Assembly (NCBI GenBank): GCA_963787205.1
Contig: CAWBCD010000029.1
Span: 133,247 to 197,246, forward strand
Length of the DNA stretch: 64,000 nt
Direction: 5' to 3'
DNA from: DATFNI01 sp963787205
GTDB taxonomy: Bacteria > Bacteroidota > Rhodothermia > Balneolales > DATFMH01
The notes below the pieces were generated by a model. It did no database searches. It worked only from the letters and a program-made list of their open reading frames with translations, and had not been told where the DNA came from. Position 1 is the stretch's first letter; each line of letters opens with the position of its first letter. The position numbers and the translations under genes were made by a program. Shown piece by piece: positions 28,103 through 35,420 of the stretch.

Positions 28103-28128
28103 TCTGGTAATCAATTCAGGAGTAATGA

Positions 28129-28749
28129 ATGACTAATAATACAGATATAGAAGCACTTTTTTTGGATATCGGCGGCGTTTTACTGACCAATGGATGGGAC
28201 CGGCAGGCCCGGGACAGAGCTGTAGAGCATTTCGGACTGGATGCCGACGAACTCCAGGAACGGCATCACCTGACATTTGATACCTATGAAGCGGGAAAAC
28301 TGAGCTTGGACGAATATCTGGATCGTATTGTTTTTTATAAGGAGCGTTCATTTACGAAAGGAGATTTTAAGAAATTCATGTTTGCACAGTCAAAGCCGTT
28401 TGATGACATGATCGCCTTTATTAAAGACATCAAGACCAAGCACAATCTGAGAACATATGTCATCTCGAATGAGGGAAGGGAACTGAATGATTACCGCATC
28501 AACACCTTCGAACTGGCAAACTTCATAGATGCTTTTATCTCCTCGTCCTTCGTTCATTTTCGCAAGCCTGATGAGGACATTTACAAGGTGGCCATGGACG
28601 TCTCACAGGTCCCACCGCAGCGATCGGTATATATCGACGATCGTCATATGTTCGTTGAAATAGCCCAATCGCTGGGTTTCAACGGCATTCATCATCGTGG
28701 CCTCGAGTCTACCAAAAAAGAAATGGCTGCCTTGGGATTAAATGAATAA
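28129..28749 (+). CDS. HAD superfamily hydrolase (subfamily IA)
   Basis: The 206-residue protein shows all four HAD motifs: LFLDIGGVL (nucleophile Asp), YVISNEG (Ser), FRKPDEDIY (Lys) and VYIDDRHMF (Asp-Asp). In motif I the usual second Asp (general acid/base, DxD) is replaced by Gly, as in the YihX-like/epoxide-hydrolase-N group. The region between motifs I and II is a helical cap of the C1 type. Most relatives are sugar-phosphate or nucleotide phosphatases. Its stop overlaps a possible upstream start of gnd. The context suggests a sugar-phosphate substrate; this is inference. Confidence 0.85.
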   Translation: MTNNTDIEALFLDIGGVLLTNGWDRQARDRAVEHFGLDADELQERHHLTFDTYEAGKLSLDEYLDRIVFYKERSFTKGDFKKFMFAQSKPFDDMIAFIKDIKTKHNLRTYVISNEGRELNDYRINTFELANFIDAFISSSFVHFRKPDEDIYKVAMDVSQVPPQRSVYIDDRHMFVEIAQSLGFNGIHHRGLESTKKEMAALGLNE

Positions 28750-28786
28750 GATTGTTAACAAAAGAAAAGATGTAACAGGGAAAATC

Positions 28787-30208
28787 ATGGATAAACAACA
28801 ATATGATATAGGGATGATCGGCCTGGGTGTAATGGGCCGTAATTTTGTTTTGAATATGGCGGACAACGGATATTCCGTTGCCGGTCTCGATACAGATCCT
28901 GACAAAGCCAAAGCGCTGGATAAAGAATCAGGCAAGCTGCATGTGAACGGGTTCACGGACGTAAAGGAATTTGTAAACAGCCTCAAGAAGCCAAGATCCG
29001 TCATCATGCTGGTGCCGGCGGGCAAGGCTGTTGATTCTGTCATTGATGAACTGGTTCCTATTCTTGATAAGGATGATTTGATCATCGATGGCGGAAACTC
29101 TCATTTCACGGATACCGAACGCCATTTTGACGAGCTGAAGGACAAGGGGATCCACTTTATGGGAATGGGAATTTCCGGTGGGGAGAAAGGTGCCCGTTTC
29201 GGACCGAGCATGATGCCGGGTGGAACCGAATCGGTCTACGATCGTGTAAAACCGATCCTGGAGGCAGCGGCAGCAAAAGTAGATGGCGATCCCTGCGTGA
29301 CCTTTCTGGGGCCGCGGTCAGCCGGACACTACGTGAAGATGGTGCATAATGGGATTGAGTATGCCATTATGCAGATTCTTGCCGAGAGTTATCAACTGAT
29401 GAAGGACGGTCTCGGGATGAGCAATCAACAGCTTCATGAGACCTTCAAGAGCTGGAATGAAGTCGAACTCGACTCCTTCCTGGTTCAAATCACAGCCGAA
29501 ATATTCGCCAAACACGATGACAAAGGTGAAGGCTGGCTCATCGACAAAATCAAAGACAGCGCCAAACAGAAAGGTACGGGGAAATGGACTTCCCAGGATG
29601 CCATGGAATTGCAGGTTGCCGTACCTACGCTTGATATTGCCGTGGCTATGCGTGACCTATCCGGTTTCAAGAGTGATCGCGATAAAGCCGGTGATCTATA
29701 CAAACTGAGCAAGTTGCAGGAAGATGGCACGGGAAATCATAAGGTTTTCGTCGGCAAGCTAAAAAATGCAGTCTACTTCGGGATGGTTGCCAGCTACGCC
29801 CAGGGGATGCATCAACTGCGGGTGGCTTCCGATCATTACAAATTCAATCTGAACCTGAAGGATGTGGCGAGGATATGGCGTGGCGGCTGCATCATACGCG
29901 CAGCGTTGCTCGAGGATATCCGGGCGGCCTATGATCGTAATCCTGATCTGTCGAATCTTATACTGGATTCGAAGTTTGTCGACAAGCTTCAAAAAACACA
30001 ATCGGACCTGAGATACGTTGTGAGCAAGTCTATTGAAATGGGTGTCCCTGTTCCGGCTCTTAGTGTATCGCTGAGCTATTTTGATGCCTATCGTAGTTCG
30101 TGGATGCCGGCCAACCTGATCCAGGCACAACGTGACGATTTTGGTTCTCATACCTATGAAAGAGTGGATCAGGAAGGTACTTTTCATTCGGAATGGAGTG
30201 AAAAATAA
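28787..30208 (+). CDS. gnd: 6-phosphogluconate dehydrogenase (decarboxylating)
   Basis: Using the ATG at 28787, preceded by CAGGGAAAATC, the enzyme has 473 residues (family 465-485). It shows the NADP Rossmann motif GMIGLGVMGRNF, the signature SGGEKGARFGPSMMPGG, and the catalytic lysine region GHYVKMVHNGIEYA. The C-terminal helical domain ends in a substrate-contacting tail. It turns 6-phosphogluconate into ribulose 5-phosphate, CO2 and NADPH. The frame is open 15 codons upstream to an ATG at 28742 inside the HAD gene, but those residues do not resemble the family. It follows HAD by 37 bases and precedes zwf by 174. Confidence 0.96.
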   Translation: MDKQQYDIGMIGLGVMGRNFVLNMADNGYSVAGLDTDPDKAKALDKESGKLHVNGFTDVKEFVNSLKKPRSVIMLVPAGKAVDSVIDELVPILDKDDLIIDGGNSHFTDTERHFDELKDKGIHFMGMGISGGEKGARFGPSMMPGGTESVYDRVKPILEAAAAKVDGDPCVTFLGPRSAGHYVKMVHNGIEYAIMQILAESYQLMKDGLGMSNQQLHETFKSWNEVELDSFLVQITAEIFAKHDDKGEGWLIDKIKDSAKQKGTGKWTSQDAMELQVAVPTLDIAVAMRDLSGFKSDRDKAGDLYKLSKLQEDGTGNHKVFVGKLKNAVYFGMVASYAQGMHQLRVASDHYKFNLNLKDVARIWRGGCIIRAALLEDIRAAYDRNPDLSNLILDSKFVDKLQKTQSDLRYVVSKSIEMGVPVPALSVSLSYFDAYRSSWMPANLIQAQRDDFGSHTYERVDQEGTFHSEWSEK

Positions 30209-30264
30209 AATAACTATCCTTAGTCGAAACAATCTCATACAATTCCTGATTGTTACAATCAAAA

Positions 30265-30324
30265 GCCACGGAAACGCGGAGAATCACAGAATATTTTCTC
30301 TGTGTATTTCAGTGCCTCTGTGGC
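30265..30324. repeat. Intergenic inverted repeat of the CCACGGA/CTCTGTG type
   Basis: GCCACGGA at 30265-30272 faces CTCTGTGGC at 30316-30324, and CACAGA at 30285-30290 faces TCTGTG at 30299-30304, giving an imperfect nested stem-loop. The wording resembles the short ACCACGGAG..CACAGAG strings that recur between genes in many bacterial genomes. A second, shorter example is at 48387-48425. Confidence 0.45.
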
Positions 30325-30382
30325 AATTAATACAAGTGCAGCAATTCCGGACAATCATTAAAAATTAAAAGGAGTCTTAGTT

Positions 30383-31921
30383 TTGGTTAGTACAGCAAAA
30401 CCCGGAGAAACAATTCTTGCCATATTTGGTGCCGGCGGCGATCTTACCTGGCGTAAGCTGATGCCCGCCATCTATAATCTATATCTTGAAGACTGGATGC
30501 CCGAGCATTTTGTCGTGCTCGGCATCGATGTCAAAGATATGACAGATGACAAATTCCGGGATAAAGTGAAAGACGGGATTAACAATTTTTCCCGGCGCGG
30601 CAAGGTCAAAGCAGACGACTGGAAGAAGTTCGCGGAGCATCTTCAATACAAGAAGATGGATTTCACGAAGCTGGAAAACTTCAAATCACTGAAATCCGAC
30701 ATTGAGAAACTGGAAAAGGACCTCGACGGTTCCTGCGACCGTGTCTTTTACCTGGCGACATCATCGCGTTTCTTTGAACCGATCAGCGAAAACATAAGCA
30801 AGTCTGGACTGTCCGACGACTCGCAAAGTTCACGTATTGTCGTCGAAAAGCCATTTGGTCATGATCTTGAGTCGGCCAGTAAGCTCAACGAGCATATGAC
30901 AAGTTTCTTCGATGAGTGCCAGATTTACCGGATTGACCATTACCTCGGTAAGGAAACGGTACAAAACCTGATGGCCTTCCGCTTTGCCAATGCACTGTTT
31001 GAACCGATATGGAATCGCAACTACATCGACCATGTCCAGATTACCGTGGCGGAACAAGTTGGAGTGGAACACCGCGGCGGGTATTACGACCACGCAGGCG
31101 CACTGCGTGACATGATCCAGAATCACTTAATGCAGTTGTTCTGCCTGATTGCGATGGAGCCACCGGTAAATTTCAATGCCGATGAGGTACGCAACAAGAA
31201 AGTGGATGTTCTCCATGCAACACGGAAGATTAAACCCGAACAGGTCCCGCATTTTGCTGTGCGAGGCCAGTATGGTCCGGGTTGGATCGAAGGCAAGAAA
31301 ATGATCGGGTACCGAAATGAAGATGGGGTCGACCCCAAATCAAAAACAGAGTCCTATGCAGCGCTCAAGCTCTACATAGACAACTGGCGCTGGCAAGGTG
31401 TCCCATTCTACCTGCGCACCGGGAAACATCTCTTAAAGCAGGTGTCCATGATCACGATACAGTTTCGACCTGTGCCCCACGAAGCCTTCCCGAGCGAGAC
31501 CCATGTCAACCTGACTCCGAACCGGCTGATTTTGAATATTCAGCCTGAAAAGGGCATTAAACTGCGGTTTCTTGCGAAAGATCCGGGGCTGCAGATGATC
31601 CTGAATCCGGTGGAGATGCAGTTTAATTATGAACAGCAGTACGAGAGCGAGACGCCGGAGGCCTACGAAACGCTGCTTCTGGATGTGATGAAAGGTGATG
31701 CAACTATGTTCATGCGCGCCGACCAGGTCAATGCGGCGTGGGACGTTCTGATGCCTATCATTAACCACTGGGAAGCCACGAATCCGATGGATTTCCCGAA
31801 CTATGCCGCCGGTACCTGGGGACCGGAAGGTGCCGAAGCGCTCATCGCCCAGGACGGCAACACATGGCTGATGATGCCGCTTGAGAATAATCACGACAGT
31901 TCATCAAAATCGAAAAAGTAA
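30383..31921 (+). CDS. zwf: Glucose-6-phosphate 1-dehydrogenase
   Basis: The 512-residue length fits the family. The N-terminal dinucleotide motif is FGAGGDLTWRKLMPAIYNLY (usual GASGDL, here GAGGDL), and the substrate signature RIDHYLGKETVQNL lies near residue 183, followed by FRFANALFEPIWNR. It oxidises glucose 6-phosphate to the lactone, giving NAD(P)H, as the first oxidative pentose phosphate step. The start is TTG at 30383 with AAAAGGAG about 9 bases upstream; the next in-frame ATG would remove the nucleotide motif. The last base of its stop is the first base of the pgl ATG (TAATG), a sign of coupled translation. Confidence 0.96.
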   Translation: MVSTAKPGETILAIFGAGGDLTWRKLMPAIYNLYLEDWMPEHFVVLGIDVKDMTDDKFRDKVKDGINNFSRRGKVKADDWKKFAEHLQYKKMDFTKLENFKSLKSDIEKLEKDLDGSCDRVFYLATSSRFFEPISENISKSGLSDDSQSSRIVVEKPFGHDLESASKLNEHMTSFFDECQIYRIDHYLGKETVQNLMAFRFANALFEPIWNRNYIDHVQITVAEQVGVEHRGGYYDHAGALRDMIQNHLMQLFCLIAMEPPVNFNADEVRNKKVDVLHATRKIKPEQVPHFAVRGQYGPGWIEGKKMIGYRNEDGVDPKSKTESYAALKLYIDNWRWQGVPFYLRTGKHLLKQVSMITIQFRPVPHEAFPSETHVNLTPNRLILNIQPEKGIKLRFLAKDPGLQMILNPVEMQFNYEQQYESETPEAYETLLLDVMKGDATMFMRADQVNAAWDVLMPIINHWEATNPMDFPNYAAGTWGPEGAEALIAQDGNTWLMMPLENNHDSSSKSKK

Positions 31922-32658
31922 TGCTCAAAATTTTGAATGATCCGGACAAGGTGGCGGGGGTCGCGGCTGATCTGTTTGTGGAGACGGCACGTGAAGCCGT
32001 TAAGAACAACGGCCGGTTCAGTGTCGCACTCTCAGGCGGCCATTCCCCGGAACAGACATACAAGCTTCTCAGCGAGTTGCCCCGTATTGAGTCGATACCG
32101 TGGGATAAGGTTCATCTTTTTTGGGGGGATGAGCGATATGTCCCTCATGATGATCCCCGCAGTAACATCGGAATGGCCCGTGAGCAATTCATCAACAACG
32201 TGCCCATACCCAATGATAATGTTCACGAGGTACCTTATGAGGATTCGGCAGAGATATCTGCAGAAGTATACGGCAAGAAACTGCATTCGTTCTTCGATAC
32301 GAAATATCCTGAGTTTGACTTAATCTATCTTGGATTGGGTACAAACGGCCATACGGCTTCCCTTTTTCCGCATACGCCTGTTCTGAAAAAGAAGGACCCG
32401 TGGTATGCTTCGGTGTATCTCGAGGATCAGCAGATGTACCGGACTACATTGACGATCCCGGCTATCAATCATGCTAAAAATATTGCTTTTATCGTGTTTG
32501 GTGAGGATAAGGCCGATATCGTAAAAGGCATTATCGAAGGCCCGCGTCAACCGGAAGAATGGCCGTCCCAATATATCAAAGCTGAAAATGGAGAGGTGCA
32601 CTGGCTCCTGGATAGTGCAGCCTCTGCCAGGCTGGCTGCGGTTAAGAGGAGCCATTGA
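31921..32658 (+). CDS. pgl: 6-phosphogluconolactonase
   Basis: The 245-residue protein matches the DevB-type Pgl: ALSGGHSPEQTYKLL near the N-terminus, VHLFWGDERYVPHDDPRSN, and LGLGTNGHTASLFPHTP, with the catalytic His in the last block. It hydrolyses 6-phosphogluconolactone made by Zwf. The start overlaps the zwf stop by one base. With zwf, gnd, tkt, rpiB and tal it completes the pathway except for ribulose-phosphate 3-epimerase, which is not in the window. Confidence 0.95.
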   Translation: MLKILNDPDKVAGVAADLFVETAREAVKNNGRFSVALSGGHSPEQTYKLLSELPRIESIPWDKVHLFWGDERYVPHDDPRSNIGMAREQFINNVPIPNDNVHEVPYEDSAEISAEVYGKKLHSFFDTKYPEFDLIYLGLGTNGHTASLFPHTPVLKKKDPWYASVYLEDQQMYRTTLTIPAINHAKNIAFIVFGEDKADIVKGIIEGPRQPEEWPSQYIKAENGEVHWLLDSAASARLAAVKRSH

Positions 32659-32719
32659 CATACAGTGTTTCCTCCTTTTTGCTATCTTGATATAAGTAAG
32701 AGGAACGAATGTTATGTAA

Positions 32720-33586
32720 ATGGAGGAAAACATCATATCTGATCTCTCGACGTATTTGTCGGCTTTTCGGGAAAAGCAGATTGGGCTGATATGTGAGCAG
32801 TGTTCGAATCCTGATGTGGACACGGCAGTTCACGAGGTTCGAAAATCATTTAAGCGTTTGCGAACGCTTGAGTTATTGTTGAAACCACTGGACAAATCCC
32901 TGGCAATGAAGCGGGGAGATCAGTGGAAGATGCTCGGGGAACGCCTCGCTGCTCCACGTGATTCCGCCATTATGCGATATGGCATCAGCCATATGATGAC
33001 AGACAGGGAGCAAACGTATCTGTCGGAGGTACGGAAGGTTTTGGATCAGGAATATGAGGGCGCTATCCGGGAATTGACAGAAAAAGAGGTCCTTAAAGGA
33101 ATTCAAAAGTATATCGAAAGGCATTCATTACTTCTGCGACCTGTTATATCCGATACCCTGATTTTAGAGGATCTGTCATTTGCCAGTAAGGATCTGTTTA
33201 CAGATGCTTTATGCAAAGGGAAAAAAGCCAGAAAAAAAGAGAAGACTCGGTTCATGCACGCCTGGCGCAAAAGCCTGAAGCACCTACAGTACCAACTGGA
33301 TATTTTCAACGGGAGCGGAACCGATGAGCTGAGGAACAAAGAGCAATATGTCAAGAGCATAACAGAACAGTTGGGTCTCTATAATGATTACTCAGTGCTG
33401 CAAAAATGGTTGAAATCACACAAAGATTTGATGAAAGAGAGCGACTACAAGGCCATCAGGAAACGACTGAAAAAAAGGAAAACAGCACTGGGCGAAGAGG
33501 CAATCAAAAAGGGCGAAAAGTTCTTAAAGATGGATGCCACAGACTGGTGGGAGTTCCTTTCTGTTAACGCGATACCGGCGGATTGA
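32720..33586 (+). CDS. CHAD domain protein
   Basis: The 288-residue protein is all-helical and strongly basic. It shows the two CHAD hallmarks: VHEVRKSFKRLRTLELLL near residue 38 and FMHAWRKSLKHLQYQLDIF near residue 180. These conserved histidines and lysines/arginines bind polyphosphate in characterised CHAD proteins. There is no CYTH partner domain or gene beside it. The start ATG lies 61 bases after the pgl stop. It may belong to the same transcript; if so, it could link phosphate or polyphosphate status with central carbon flux, but this is speculation. Confidence 0.82.
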   Translation: MEENIISDLSTYLSAFREKQIGLICEQCSNPDVDTAVHEVRKSFKRLRTLELLLKPLDKSLAMKRGDQWKMLGERLAAPRDSAIMRYGISHMMTDREQTYLSEVRKVLDQEYEGAIRELTEKEVLKGIQKYIERHSLLLRPVISDTLILEDLSFASKDLFTDALCKGKKARKKEKTRFMHAWRKSLKHLQYQLDIFNGSGTDELRNKEQYVKSITEQLGLYNDYSVLQKWLKSHKDLMKESDYKAIRKRLKKRKTALGEEAIKKGEKFLKMDATDWWEFLSVNAIPAD

Positions 33587-33626
33587 TCAGGAAAGCAGAA
33601 TTAATCACATATGTGGATTTCTATTT

Positions 33627-33840
33627 TTAAAAGTTATAAGGCCAATAGGGCAACTTGTCGCTGTTTGTATTACCCAGGTACGTCACGTTACTTTTTGTAG
33701 TGTCCTGAGGCCAGTAAAACCGTAGCGCATCATTCTTCGTCGTATCCGTAACCTCGGGTATTTTTACCCGCCAAATTTTTGACTAAACCATTCAAGTGCA
33801 GGTGCGGTATCATCTCAAAAATCAGATTCGCATGGTTCAT
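33627..33840 (-). pseudogene. Possible decayed coding remnant
   Basis: The 426-base gap between the CHAD gene and the dehydrogenase has coding-like text on the minus strand. One frame ends at TAA (33627-33629) and reads back through LPYWPYNF, DTTKSNVTYLGN and NDALRFYW for about 50 codons. Just upstream a second frame reads TAPALEWFSQKFGG before a stop. Neither has a start or a recognisable family. The two together look like the 3' end of a gene broken by a frameshift, but they are too short to prove it. Confidence 0.3.
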
Positions 33841-34012
33841 GTATAAGGAGTCTGGTCTGCGAAAATCCTGTGGAGAAATAATCCGTAAATAACCGGCTGA
33901 CTTGCAAAAGCTGATGGCTTTAAGCTTTCTTCATCTGGAACAAACGCATGGTTCAACCTGTTACAATCTACACACTGATCGAATTATTAATCAAAACCAG
34001 GTTGAATACATT

Positions 34013-35026
34013 ATGGCAACAATGAAAGCTGCGCAGGTATCAAAAGCAGGAGGGGCGTTTGAGTTAGTTGATAAGCCAATTCCAGAACCGCAATCGAACC
34101 AGGTGTTAATCAAAGTCGAAGCCTGCGGAATATGCCACAGCGATTACTTCGTTAAAGAAGGGGTGTTTCCAGGGATCCAGTATCCACGCGTGCCGGGTCA
34201 CGAGGTGATCGGAAAAATCGTGAAAACCGGTAGTGAAGTGCCGGGATGGAAAGAAGGCGAACGTGTTGGTGTCGGATGGCATGGCGGCCACTGTTTTCAC
34301 TGCGAACCCTGCCGGAAAGGCGATTTTATAAACTGTGAGAATGCACAAATATCAGGCATATCCTACGATGGTGGCTATGCTGAGTACATGACGGCGCCGT
34401 TTGAGGCTCTTGCCCGCGTGCCGGAAGAATTGTCATCGGCCGAGGCGGCCCCGTTGCTGTGTGCCGGAATCACGACCTATAATGCCTTGCGTAACAGCGG
34501 AGCCAAACCGGGTGATCTCGTGGCGGTGTTAGGCATCGGCGGTCTGGGTCACCTTGCATTGCAATATTCCCGCGCGGCAGGATACCGGACCATTGCCTTG
34601 TCGCACGGCAGCAGCAAGGAAGCACTGGCGCTTGAACTGGGTGCTCACTATTACATCAACACCGAGAAAATGGATCCGGCAAAAGAACTGGCTAAAATGG
34701 GAGGAGCCCATGTCATCCTGGCAACAGCGCCTAACAGCAAAGCCATCAGCCAGTTAGTTGGCGGGCTGTCGTCCCGTGGTAATCTGGTGATCGTAGCTGC
34801 AGCCGCGGATAATATGGAAGTCGTTCCGTTTGCATTGTTGTCCGGTAAAAAGATCTCCGGCTGGCCAAGTGGTCACGCCAAAGAATCGGAAGAAACCCTC
34901 GAATTCAGTGCAATGAGCAAAATCAAACCGAAAATTGAGACCTTCCCCTTGGAGAAAGTGAACGAAGCTTACGATAAGATGATCACCAACAAAGTACGTT
35001 TCCGTGCTGTTTTGACAATGGATTGA
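34013..35026 (+). CDS. Zinc-dependent alcohol dehydrogenase (medium-chain, AdhP-like)
   Basis: From the ATG at 34013 the enzyme has 337 residues, normal for the family. Catalytic zinc ligands are visible in ACGICHSD and PGHEVIG. The structural zinc site is CFHCEPCRKGDFINC (Cys-x2-Cys-x2-Cys-x7-Cys). The coenzyme fold shows VLGIGGLGHLALQYS. It probably reduces aldehydes or oxidises alcohols with NAD(P). The frame is open to 33902, but the extra residues do not resemble the family. A 14-bp hairpin follows the stop. It sits between the carbon cluster and the B12 locus with no obvious operon partner. Confidence 0.92.
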   Translation: MATMKAAQVSKAGGAFELVDKPIPEPQSNQVLIKVEACGICHSDYFVKEGVFPGIQYPRVPGHEVIGKIVKTGSEVPGWKEGERVGVGWHGGHCFHCEPCRKGDFINCENAQISGISYDGGYAEYMTAPFEALARVPEELSSAEAAPLLCAGITTYNALRNSGAKPGDLVAVLGIGGLGHLALQYSRAAGYRTIALSHGSSKEALALELGAHYYINTEKMDPAKELAKMGGAHVILATAPNSKAISQLVGGLSSRGNLVIVAAAADNMEVVPFALLSGKKISGWPSGHAKESEETLEFSAMSKIKPKIETFPLEKVNEAYDKMITNKVRFRAVLTMD

Positions 35027-35034
35027 TTGGTTTC

Positions 35035-35068
35035 GTGTATGGGTAATCATGTGGGATTACCCATACAC
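35035..35068 (+). terminator. Perfect hairpin after alcohol dehydrogenase
   Basis: GTGTATGGGTAATC at 35035-35048 pairs perfectly with GATTACCCATACAC at 35055-35068 around a 6-base loop. It begins 8 bases after the dehydrogenase stop. No T-run follows, so it may stop transcription inefficiently or protect the 3' end of the transcript. Confidence 0.6.
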
Positions 35069-35175
35069 AATTACGGTCGGGGTGTGGAGTTGATTCCAAA
35101 AAAATATATCGAGTCCTTTTATTTTCGACATTGATCTTGTATCATGCTGGCGTTCTTTTTACAGATTGTTGATAT

Positions 35176-35376
35176 ACGGTTTTGAAGGGATGTGATCACA
35201 TCCCCAAATTAAAAGGGAACCCCGTTTAAATCGGGGGCTGTACCCGCAACTGTAATCCCAACAGGCGCAAGCAAAACGCTGTTGACCACCTCCTTGCCAC
35301 TGTCCCGATCCCGAATAATTTCCGGACGGGATGGGAAGGCCGTCAACAGTTGGGAGAGCCAGGAGACCTGCCGTGT
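35176..35376 (+). promoter_or_regulatory. Cobalamin (B12) riboswitch
   Basis: The leader of the TonB receptor gene contains the conserved cobalamin riboswitch pieces in order: AAAAGGGAA-type junction near 35210, a GC-rich hairpin (CCCCG/CGGGG), GCAACTGTAA at 35246-35255, TGCCACTG at 35295-35302, a variable hairpin (TCCCGATCCCG..CGGGATGGGA), and the B12 box AGCCAGGAGACCTGCCG at 35357-35373. It should bind adenosyl- or methylcobalamin and lower expression of the downstream uptake genes when B12 is plentiful. The gap from 35027 to here otherwise holds only the dehydrogenase hairpin. Boundaries are approximate. Confidence 0.93.
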
Positions 35377-35420
35377 AATCTCCACTGTAGAACTTTCGGG
35401 TATAAAAGTTCAGGTGATCC

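Noticed and set aside
32805..32820. TTCGAATCC, resembling a tRNA T-loop
   Set aside because: It is inside the CHAD coding frame, and no acceptor stem or anticodon arm can be folded around it.
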